A DNA stretch of 64,000 nucleotides from Mortierella alpina (taxonomy: Eukaryota; Mortierellomycota; Mortierellomycetes; Mortierellales; Mortierellaceae). The translations under genes and the position numbers were made by a program. The stretch covers positions 1,054,001 to 1,118,000 of the forward strand of contig JANATF010000007.1 in the NCBI GenBank assembly GCA_029449245.1, given 5' to 3'. Every line of letters begins with the position of its first letter. Position 1 is the stretch's first letter. This document shows positions 55,211 through 64,000 of this stretch, piece by piece. Below the pieces are notes generated by a model. The model made no database searches. It worked only from the letters and a program-made list of their open reading frames with translations, and was not told the DNA's origin.

Positions 55211-57262
55211 TTATAAGGCCTTGAATATATCAAAGCCAACGTCAACACCTCGTCCGAGCTGGGCTTGTTGGGCTGCATACGCAAATGACCTTCTCCAGAA
55301 CTCCACCTCCTCTACTGTCATCCTCTCCACCACCCCCGTTCCAACTTTCAAATCAGCACCGAACACAATGGCTTCCTCTGACGTGGATGTTGGAAGAGCA
55401 TTGCTGACTTTAGGTACGTGTGATTCTTCAGGCGACCTGGCAGTAATGAACTCTATCCAAACCTCCTGCACCTTCCTTCCAAACAACCTCTCGTCCTCTG
55501 AAAGCATTGACAGCGCAGTCTTGTTCCCGAATATGAAATACAGGTCGGCTCCATGATGCGCCTTCAAACCTGGATGCAACTCGTTCGTTCGCTGTACTTG
55601 GACATCGAAATGATAGCGCGTCAATTGACATGTCGGATGTGCAATGATGGCTTCGCTAGCTTGCAGCGTTGGATACTTGAAGAAGCCATTGTTGAAAACG
55701 TGATCGTAAATCTTGATGGCATCGGCGTCAGTTTTGGGCACACCAAAAATCCGGTCAAACACCTCATCATCGCCAGGAGCGCAGAGGCGCCTTTTCAACT
55801 TTGCAATGATTTCTGGAGTTGCACTGGACGTTGACGAGAACATGGATGCTATTTTCAAATTGACACGTGTCAATAAAGAGCTCAGACTTGTGCTTCAACG
55901 CGTCAACAACATCCAGAGACAGAGTACGTGTGTGTTACCTTCATCAGCGCAAGTTCCTACAGCGACCCAGTTAAAATGCGGGTCATATAACGATGCATCG
56001 CCGATCGTCAATCGACTATCCTTCTTGAACAGTACACCGTCCAAAGTTGGGCCAAAGAGCATGACTTCTGATGTGTTCAGCTCTTCAGCCAGTTGTTTTT
56101 CCGGTATAGCTCGCAGCCTCGCAACCTTATCCAAAGGTGGCGCTTCCGCGGGAATGTCAAAGACTCGACAGATGTGATCGAAGTAACGCTGACCTTCGTA
56201 TTCGGGACGCATCGTCGGTGAGCAAGAAGCTGTACCAGACAACAAAATTGCCCGATAGAAGAGTCCCCGACACTCTGGGATCAATTGCAGGTACGATATC
56301 GAGGCACCTCCAGCCGACTCTCCCATGATTGTCACACGGCCAGGATCACCACCAAAGGTTCGAATGTGATCACGAATCCATTCGAGACCCAGTATCTGAT
56401 CCAAGAAGCCCCAGTTGCCCACGGAGGCATCGTACCATCTGCGCTGGTCTTTAGGAACGCTTTGGGCATAGTTTTGAACATCGAGAGCAAGCTCCTTGGA
56501 AGACATATATCCAAAATAGTTGAGACGGTAGTTGATGGCGACAACAATCATGGGCTTCTTCAGTTTGATGGAGGCCGCAACCAACTCTGTGCAGTCTATA
56601 GGTATGATAGAGCAGAAGCGAGCTTCTCAATGCACCGTGACCGACTAAGAGACCTTTCGCATCACCATCTTGCTTGTTGCTTACCATGGAGCGGAGCCGT
56701 AATAGACCCGATCTTGAATCCTCCACCATAGATCCACACCAATACAGGTAACTCCTCGCGGGAGTTTAGAGCCGAGGCTGGCGTAAAAATGTTGAGGCTA
56801 AGGCAATCCTGTTCGCTCATCGTCTCCTCATACATGACCTCTGGTTCGATACCAAATACTAGCGACATCAGTGACCATATTTTAGTCGGTTGAGGCGGAT
56901 GGTATCTAACATTTCGATATGTGAAGGCAGAAATGTTAATCGACCTCGACTTTTGTATTTGTGAACCTGATCGTGGGAAAAGACCTCTTGAAAGCACAAG
57001 CACGCAATAGTCAAGACATAGTGTGAAATTTTCCCACAAGTTCACTGTTGCAAAGAACATACCCATTCTTGGTCCCATCATGTACACCTTGCCACGGTCT
57101 GACCTTATCTGCTGGTCGCCACCGCTCAGTCAGGACTCCAAACGGGATATTGAGGAATTTGGCGACAGGGTGGACACTGTCAAGGACACCTCGGACTGTA
57201 CCGAGGCCTGAGATGGTGATTTTTGGGCGATAGATATCTTCAGGCTCAGGAAGAGACATCAT
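55211..57262 (-). CDS. Type-B carboxylesterase, copy 1
   Basis: Four exons (57262-57063, 56905-56685, 56595-55939, 55848-55211) encode 571 residues, full length for the family. Motifs: GVLDSVHPVAKFLNIPFG, EQDCLSLNIF, VWIYGGGF (oxyanion hole), AINYRLNYFGY, DQILGLEWIRDHIRTFGGDP, MGESAGG (nucleophile Ser in GESAG), the CADEG segment and KAHHGADLYFIFG, where the His of HHGAD is the likely catalytic base. Two in-frame ATGs lie at 57262 and 57259. No signal peptide, so an intracellular serine hydrolase is expected. Exon lengths 200, 221 and 657 are identical to those of copy 2. The natural substrate is unknown. Confidence 0.9.
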
Positions 57263-57564
57263 TGGGGCTACGAGGTAGGGTAGTGGTGCTTCGAACAAGT
57301 CAACGAGAGGGGTAAGAAAAGTGAGAGCGATAAGAAGATGGAAAGTAAAGGGGAGTTTTTTTTCTTTATATACAAAAATAGTTTAATGAGGTATCTTGAT
57401 GAACTAATACAATCAGGCTTTGGGTTATTAAACAACCCATCCATAGGAATTAATGAGGATATATGTCCCGTAAGATGTCACCGATTGTTAAATGTCGTGG
57501 GTCAGCCAATGGACCTTCGATAGCAGCAGTTATATCCAAGCTGTTGTGGGTACGGTCCTTTAAC

Positions 57565-57774
57565 CTACACGTCGGGAGGAGTAGGATGAACACCATTGAA
57601 ATCGCCGACATCCGCATCGAGAGTGCCATGGGTATGGAGATCTTGGACAAGAGCAGCATCGACTTTGAGATCGCCAACATCGGGAAGAACAACATCGTCG
57701 CTATTAGAGTTGACAGGCGTAGCGGCCGCCAGACTCATAAGAACGCAGGCAATAAGAAAATATCGGAGATGCAT
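57565..57774 (-). CDS. Small secreted acidic protein, 69 residues
   Basis: The signal peptide MHLRYFLIACVLMSLAAA precedes an acidic mature chain with a repeated D-V-G-D motif (LPDVGDLKVDA, LDADVGDF) and no Cys. A TAG ends the frame just after HPTPPDV. That TAG could instead be an acceptor (GACGTGTAG), since an open frame LKDRTHNSLDI...IYPH follows to 57450; no donor gives a plausible intron length, so I keep the short form. It lies between the two carboxylesterases, in the same direction. The function is unknown. Confidence 0.48.
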   Translation of the reverse strand: MHLRYFLIACVLMSLAAATPVNSNSDDVVLPDVGDLKVDAALVQDLHTHGTLDADVGDFNGVHPTPPDV

Positions 57775-58058
57775 TGTGAATGGGATAGGTTTGGAATGTA
57801 GAGTTGGTCTGAGTGAAGGGATCGGTTGGAAGCTGAGCGTTTGTTGGAAGAGGAATTGAATGAGAGAACGTCTCACAGGAAACTCAAAACTATTTATGAA
57901 GATTGTTATGATAGTGGATGGGAATGGAGCAAAGTTCTCAGATCAAATAAGGAGTGTTCTGAGAGAGGAGAGGGGGAAAAAAGGGGTGATGGGGAGGGCA
58001 GAAATGCCGGACAAAGGGCAAGGAAAGGGAACAATGAGGCCAGGGAAGAGCAGTAAAG

Positions 58059-60179
58059 TTAGAGGGCCTTGAAAGTATCAATGCCGACTTCTATGCCTTT
58101 CCCGAACTTGGCCTGCTCTGCGGCATAGGCAAATGACCCTCTCCAGAACTCCACTTCTTCTGTGGTCATTCTCTCCACCACACCCCTTCCAACCTTCAAA
58201 TCAGCGCCGAACACAATGGCTTCCTCCGACGTTGCTGTTGGAAGTACATTGCTGACTTTGGGCAGGTGTGATTCTTCAGACGACCTGGCAGTAACGACCT
58301 CTATCCAAACCTCCTGCACCTTCTTGACAAACATCCTCTCTTCATCTGACAGCATTTCCATGAGTGCTTTGTTCCCGAGCGCGAAGTATACGTCGGCTGC
58401 ATGATGTGCCTTCAAACCAGGTATCAACTCATTTGTCCGCTGCACTTGAACATCGAAATGGTAGCGCGTCAATTGGCACGTTGGATGAACGAGGATGGCC
58501 TCGCTTGCTTGAAGAATCGGGAAATCAAACATACCGCTCCCTATAAGGCGAGCGGAGATCACGGTGGCCTCTGTATCAGTCTTGGGGACGCCAAAAACTC
58601 GATCAAACCTTGCATCATCGCCAGGAGCACAGAGTCGAGCCTTCAGTTTAGCAACGTTTTTCGGAACAGTTGTATTGAACGTCGATGGAAACATGGAACC
58701 TAAGAGGTGAAATACAAGTATCGGACGCGATTTAGCATTTCTACTTTGTTTGTTCATCAATGTCTCTCCAAGGTCGCCTCTACATCGCTGAAAGGAAGAA
58801 TCGTTACCTTCGTCAGCGCATGAACCAATGACTACCCAATTAATATTCGGGTCATACAACGACACATCGCCAACAGTCGAGCGACTATCGTCTTTAAATA
58901 GCACGCCGTCCAGGGTCGGACTGAATAGTCTGATATCTGTAATGTTCATGACATCCGCCAGCGCTTTCTCGGGCACGGCTCTCAACATTGCCACCTTGTC
59001 AAGAGGAGGTATGTCAGCCGGAACATTAAAGACCTGACACAAGTAATCGAAATAGCGCTGACCCTCAATCTCGGGACGCATCGTTGGCAAGGACGATGCC
59101 GAGCCAGATTGCAAAACTGCACGATGAAATAGTCCATGGCATTGTGGGATCAGCAAAAGGTGAGAGATCGACATTGACCCCACGGATTCACCCATGGCCG
59201 TTACGCGTCGAGGGTCGCCTTTGAAGGCTCGGATATGATCGCGAATCCATTCCAGGCCTAGAATCTGATCCAATAGACCCCAATTGCCTACGGAGGCATC
59301 GTACCATCGGCGCTGGTCTTTAGGGACGGCTTTTGCATAGGTTTGAGCATCGAGGGCCAGCTCCTTGGAAGAGATGAATCCGAAAAAGTTGACGCGGTAG
59401 TTGATGCTGACCGCAATCATGGGCATTTTCTGCTCGATGGAGGTTAAAACCAACTGTGTGCAGTCTGTTCTCATCCAAATTGACACAAATAATTGTAAAA
59501 TGATGAACAGGTGCTGAGAAATGGCTTTTGTGACGAAAGGCGTTTGTCCTGAAAAACAAGGATGATCGCATTGAGGCCCTCTTACCATAGATTGGGAATG
59601 TGATAGAACCAGCTTTGTATCCACCGCCGTAGAGCCAGACACAGACTGGCAATTTCTCCTCAGAGTCCAAGGCAGAAGCTGGCATGTAGATGTTAAGGCT
59701 CAGGCAATCGCGCTCGCTCATGGCTTCTTCGTATACCATATTCGATTTAATTCCGAATACTGTTGACATAAGCGGATCTGCTGCGTTCCCTTGCGGTGGA
59801 CAAAACCTAAGGCATAACCGCATTTGCAGACCAAGACAGCTAATTCATTTGATTGTTGCTACTTTTGTTTCTCTCGCGGCTGACATATGAACACTGAGGA
59901 AGTACACAGCCTGATAAGCTGGAAGTGGCTATTGCAGATATCTCAAAGGTGTGTAGTTTCTGTAGGAGCCAATCATTACCCGTTCTTGGTTCCGTCGCGT
60001 ACGCCCTGCCAGGGTCCAGCCTTAGCTGCTGGACGCCATCGCTCGCCTACAACTCCAAAGGGAACATTAAGGAATTTGGCGACGGAGTGTGCTTCGTCCA
60101 ACACCCCTTTGACCACACCAAGTCCGGGGATAGTGATTTCTGGGTGTTGAATGTCTCGACGGCCAGCGGGGAGTGTCAT
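58059..60179 (-). CDS. Type-B carboxylesterase, copy 2
   Basis: Four exons (60179-59980, 59806-59586, 59464-58808, 58699-58059) encode 572 residues. It shares long identical stretches with copy 1 (VPKDQRRWYDASVGNWG, HPTCQLTRYHFDVQVQRTNE) and the same intron positions and phases, so it is a tandem duplicate. The oxyanion loop is VWLYGGGY. The nucleophile motif is GESVG rather than GESAG, and the His region reads KAHHAADVYFALG, Ala replacing the usual Gly after HH. These changes sit next to catalytic residues and could alter activity or substrate. No signal peptide. It starts about 540 nt from the lectin gene that follows. Confidence 0.9.
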
Positions 60180-60716
60180 ATTGTGGGAAGGAATTCTTGT
60201 ATGTTAGGGGAGGATGAACAGGGTTGTGGATAGGTGCGAAGGTGACCGATGTGAAGAAACCGCTACCAAAAAAAGGTGGCATCATTATGCATCTTTTCTA
60301 ATGTAAGATACATTCCACTCCATACCGTGGACAAGCGATGTTGTGAATCCCATTGGTCATGGCATGATACAAATGCTTTGATAATGCTCGCTGATAGTTC
60401 AGAGCTCTGGTGCCTATACATCATTGATTCAATTCAGTCCTTTTGCCTTGCTACCACTCTGACCTCTTTCACTTTTTGTTTTTGATTGGCGGCTTTTAGC
60501 ATCCATAGTCAACCTAACAATACATCGCGAGAATTGCGAGTGTTCATCTCTGATTTTAGAGCTTTATTGATAAGAGTTGACCTTCTAAGCGCAGCGAAAT
60601 AAGATGAGGTTGTTCTCGAAAACACATAGCCGTACAACTTTATCTGTGAATAAATATCGACTCTGCTACGTGATTTTCCATTGCAGCAAAATGTACGGTA
60701 AAACGAAACTTCAAGC
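60180..60716. other. Intergenic spacer
   Basis: No gene seen. A poly-A stretch and AT-rich DNA lie near 60267-60300. Confidence 0.5.
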
Positions 60717-61344
60717 TTAGGTACTAGACATTATCCATTGTTGGTTTTGTGCATGAGATTCCTTGCACGTCCACATAGCCACAAGCGCTCCTGGGCTGTA
60801 GTTGAAATTATCAACGTTCATGCAGTATTTACCAAAGTGCACGTTCACGATAGCGTTGGACTTTGACAAGGAAAATTGCTGATCGGTCGCCGTACCATTG
60901 CAAGATGTCACAGTCAAACGATAAAACCGATCTGGTTTAAAGTAGACGACGAGGCACTGGGGACCGGTCCTGATGCTTGGAGGAAATGCCAATTGGATAG
61001 TTTTCTGTTCTTTGTTGAATTTCCAGAGCTGAGTCTTATTCCTCTTGTCGCAAACTTGCAGCTGAATATCAAATTCCTAAGTTGTTATATAATGCCAGTG
61101 GGTCCCAAAGTTAGAAGATAGGTGTAGTGTGAAAAGCATTTCAATATGTATTTGGTACGAGTAACCAATGACTTACGGCAGTAACTGCTGCTGCTACGGC
61201 AGCGAGACACATCTCCCGGTTAGCAACGACCTCGATAACACCAAATTTCAAGCTCACGTCGTCGTCATTAGCTACATCTTCATCCTGGGCAAGTACAAAT
61301 GTGACAAGGGAGATGAGGCCAAAGAAGAAGACGGAAAACTTCAT
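60717..61344 (-). CDS. Secreted ricin-B-like (beta-trefoil) lectin, copy 1
   Basis: Two exons (61344-61177, 61076-60717) encode 175 residues. A signal peptide (MKFSVFFFGLISLVTFVLA) and an acidic stretch (EDVANDDDV) precede a beta-trefoil-like pattern: LKFGVIEVVANREMCLAA, the intron, IQLQVCDKRNKTQLWKF (Q-x-W), TVTSCNGTATDQQFSL, and a final SHAQNQQWIMSS (Q-x-W). Repeated Q-x-W motifs with C-x-(D/N) pairs mark R-type carbohydrate-binding domains. The fold alone implies sugar binding, not toxicity. Copy 2 lies 1.2 kb upstream with the same intron position. TTATAAG near 61458-61464 (plus strand) is a TATA-like element about 115 nt before the start. Confidence 0.72.
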
Positions 61345-62592
61345 TTTGAGAATGGAAAAGCGAAGGTGCTTGCTTGTAGTATGAGTGCGATGGATGCGAT
61401 AGCTGCGATGAATGAACGACGAAATTTCGAGTAACTTCTCTGTGTGAAGAGTGCTACTTATAAGCTTTCGGTTTGAGCGCGGAATGCCTACTATCCACGC
61501 TCCTTCGGAAGACATCGCGCCAAAACCGACGCCTGAATGATTCAGTGAGGCTGTATCGGAGTGTTCTCAGATATGCGCATGGACTCAAGAGTTTCTCACC
61601 ACAAAGTGGTGCTTCTTCGTCTTTCCGGGCGGCCCGGTGTTCAATGTTATAGAAGGAACAAGGCGTAGAACAAGTTTTCAGCCATGGAAAGAAAATGAAT
61701 GTCGGACATTTTGCCTCATGAAACACGCCATGACTTGGACGCGTACTTGAGTCCGTCAACTGAACTCGATTTTGGCGTATGTGAGGTTATGACACGTGTG
61801 CTGGTGTTTAATCTGAATTTTCGTATTCGCCGAGAGGCAACTGTGGCAATTCCAGGCCCCAGGACTGGGTGATAACGGTGCACGTTCATTAAAGACGTCG
61901 CATACAACCAACAGTAACATCGTTCTTTGAGACAGGGATGACCAGAATGTCGAGGTGCCAAGTTCAGTCATACGCTCTGCATGACAAAGGTCTATCTCTA
62001 TCCGGTCCGAACATTTGACCGCTACGCGAGAACCTGAGATGCACCGGAGACCCTGATCCTAGACATGCATTATATACATGACATCGTAGTATGATCTGGT
62101 TAAGCGTCATATCGAAGTTCTTCTGCTAGAGTTTTATCATGCGCGCTCATACACATAGCATACGTGTTAAAAATCGTCAGCATGTTGGCATAGCGAGAAA
62201 CAAAGGGCGGGTTATTTAACATGTATGATGCACAGTACTTCTGTTTGAAAGCGCTAAACGATGGGCATAAGGCGTAGGACCATAAAAGTATCCTTTTACC
62301 TTTTCATGGTGTAACGCTGAGGTGATCGACGCAGCTAGTGCGAAGGCAAGTGCCTATAAAGTCTTACGGTTGTAGAGTCTAACAGGCGAACAGTTTAGCG
62401 GCGGGTACAAGTATTATCAAATGCTTTAATGACCAAAATCAGACTGATGGGATGGAGGTGGATGAGACTAAGGCTAAGGAAAAGAGTAGGCTCAAAGCAT
62501 ATATCTGAACGGTTTATTGCAACTATCAAACTTGTTACATGCCGAATTTTCCCTCACTTCAACCAGTAGCACGGTCCTACTAACTCTCTTGC
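61345..62592. other. Intergenic region with lectin promoter
   Basis: No gene seen. 61440-61615 shares blocks with the upstream region of lectin copy 2: GAAGAGTGCTACTT, CCAAAACC-(A/G), and TGAGGCTGTATC-x-G-x-GTGTT-x-TCAG. The rest is AT-rich without features. Confidence 0.6.
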
Positions 62593-63261
62593 TTAGACAG
62601 AGACGGTTAGCCACTGCTGGTTTAGCTCAGCAGGGAACTTGCATTTGTACTGCTTCACCCGGGTGCCAGCAGTATAGTTGAAATACGGAACATCGATGCA
62701 TTGTTTAGGCGATTGCTTGCCCATTGTTATACCGTTGCCAGCTGTCATGTGGAATTGCTGCTCTGGTAGCTCTCTATTGCATGACGCCAGAGTCAAGTAC
62801 AGACTAGGCGACGTATCCGGGGGACCGGAGAGGCACAGGGGCTTGCTCTTTTCATCAAGCGGAAACGCCGCCTGGATGGCCCAACTTTTGGGTTTGAATT
62901 TCCATGTCTGAGCGTCATTGTTCTTGTCGCAACCTTGCAGTTGAATCTGCGTTTCCTAAGTACGCAGAATATTAATGCAGGGGTAATGGTCCTCCGTTTA
63001 AAATGAATAGAGTGAGGCAGCTGTAGCATTTCAGCTTGGCTTGGTGGAAGGAAGTAAACGAAGACTTACATCCCCAGTCTTTATGGCAGCAAGACACATC
63101 TTTTGGTCGCCAACAGACTGGATAAGGCCAAATTTCAACCGGACAGCGCCGTAACCTGGCATAGGGTTCAATTTAACAGGCTGCCTATTGGGATCTTGAG
63201 GGTCTGCCAAGGCTCCAGCGGCAAGGGAAACGAAGCTAATGAGGACCAGGGAAAACTTCAT
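62593..63261 (-). CDS. Secreted ricin-B-like (beta-trefoil) lectin, copy 2
   Basis: Two exons (63261-63070, 62955-62593) encode 184 residues. The signal peptide MKFSLVLISFVSLAAGALA is followed by a Pro-rich linker (PQDPNRQPVKLNPMPGYG), then LKFGLIQSVGDQKMCLAA, the intron, IQLQGCDKNNDAQTWKF (Q-x-W), LTLASCNRELPEQQFHM, KQCIDVPYFNYTAGT and a final ELNQQWLTVS (Q-x-W). Sequence, signal peptide and intron position match copy 1, so they arose by tandem duplication. An R-type sugar-binding protein is likely; the ligand is unknown. Confidence 0.72.
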
Positions 63262-64000
63262 GGAGAATAAAAATGATGAGACGTATTGCTTGTGTTATGA
63301 ATGTGGTGGGTGAGTGCAAATGAAAGCTGATATTTTCAAGTTACTTTGGATGAAGAGTGCTACTTTATACTTTATAGGCCTGTAGTTTGGTGGCAGGCTG
63401 CCTTGTATCAACCCATTTACCCTCCGGAAAAAACATGCTACCAAAACCTATGCCTGGCTCGGACACTGAGGCTGTATCAGTGTGTTATCAGAAGTCGGAT
63501 TCAAGAGTGGTGACCACAAAGGTGGCAATTTTCTTGCAGATGTTCAACACAGAGAAAAAGAAAGATAAAACAGGTGGCAAACATTAGCCTCGTTCAGTTG
63601 CAAAAATCGATCAACATCGACCATCGACGATTTTGGCTCAAGTTTTCCTTAACTTGCTGGTGTCCTATACCACCAACATTGAGACGTGTTTCTGCTACTG
63701 GACTTTGGACAATCTCCATTTCTTCGCTTTTCCAAAAGCCAGCATCGGCATCGAGACCACAATTGAACTACAGCTGTCTCGGCCTGTTTCAAACTTTAAG
63801 AAACGCGTACGTTGTTCACGTAACGTAAGTCCGTCTACTCAACGGGACTCTACGTTGAACACATTTTTGTTCTTTTTGCGACGTTTCAGTCTTGAGATGT
63901 CGCCTTGTGAGACCACTGGCGGTGTCCTCTGCCCTTTATATTTTTTTTGTCGACGGGTAACAACATTGCCAGGCTGATGAGTTAGCTGGCAATATGTGTT
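63262..64000. other. Lectin copy 2 promoter and right edge of window
   Basis: The first 280 nt hold the upstream blocks shared with lectin copy 1. Open frames at 63574-63977 have no motif I recognise. A gene running beyond the window cannot be excluded, since GTAAGT at about 63823 could be a donor. Confidence 0.4.

Noticed and set aside
59320-59823. 167-codon gene on the minus strand
   Set aside because: It reads through an intron of carboxylesterase copy 2 into another frame.
60717-63261. Ricin-like toxin genes
   Set aside because: Only the sugar-binding beta-trefoil pattern is present; there is no catalytic A-chain-like domain.

Overview
The window looks like nuclear DNA of a filamentous fungus. 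Genes are interrupted by short GT-AG introns (mostly 65-150 nt) with TTAG/CTAG/CAG acceptors, and many products have clear fungal orthologues: Pho81-type SPX-ankyrin protein, Tlg1/syntaxin-6 SNARE, NUFIP/Rsa1, PDCD2/Tsr4 and glutamate decarboxylase. The mix of tyrosine-kinase-like kinases with an HRDLHGGN loop, Crypton elements, RuvC/Fanzor-like genes and Cys-rich secreted proteins suggests an early-diverging lineage, most likely Mortierellomycotina. That placement is inference. No rRNA, tRNA or CRISPR array was recognised. Exon coordinates come from splice signals and reading phase read by eye, without transcripts.

Layout. 0.1-0.7 kb holds the 3' exons of a membrane protein, followed by about 3 kb of low-complexity DNA without genes. 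3.5-7.0 kb carries a lipid-anchored protein kinase and a secretory-pathway protein ending in an ISG12/IFI6-like segment. 7.3-22.9 kb is an island of mobile or selfish genes. It contains a nearly complete Crypton-type tyrosine recombinase broken by one TGA, three more Crypton relics, a decayed RuvC gene, and an intact 1254-residue gene that fuses an XPG/FEN1-like nuclease to a Fanzor/TnpB-like RuvC nuclease. 23-31 kb has small membrane and Cys/His proteins, a frameshifted gene, two PPxY-tailed membrane proteins, glutamate decarboxylase and a small secreted protein. 31-33.3 kb may hold further RuvC-type relics. 33.3-40.3 kb is a dense housekeeping block: a four-helix membrane protein, NUFIP, Tlg1 and PDCD2. 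41.5-46.4 kb has secreted proteins and a carboxylesterase-like gene with its core missing. 46.9-52.4 kb has a membrane protein and Pho81. 52.8-63.3 kb is a secretome cluster: a two-domain Cys-rich protein and its pseudogene, two tandem carboxylesterases with nearly identical exon structure flanking a small secreted protein, and two ricin-B-like lectins with related promoters.

The most notable system is the XPG-RuvC gene. It appears twice, once intact (18721-22886) and once decayed (about 14490-16150). In both cases it is head-to-head with the remains of a minus-strand Crypton gene. This suggests a two-gene mobile unit made of a tyrosine recombinase and a double-nuclease protein. The arrangement is seen directly; joint mobility and RNA guidance are inference.
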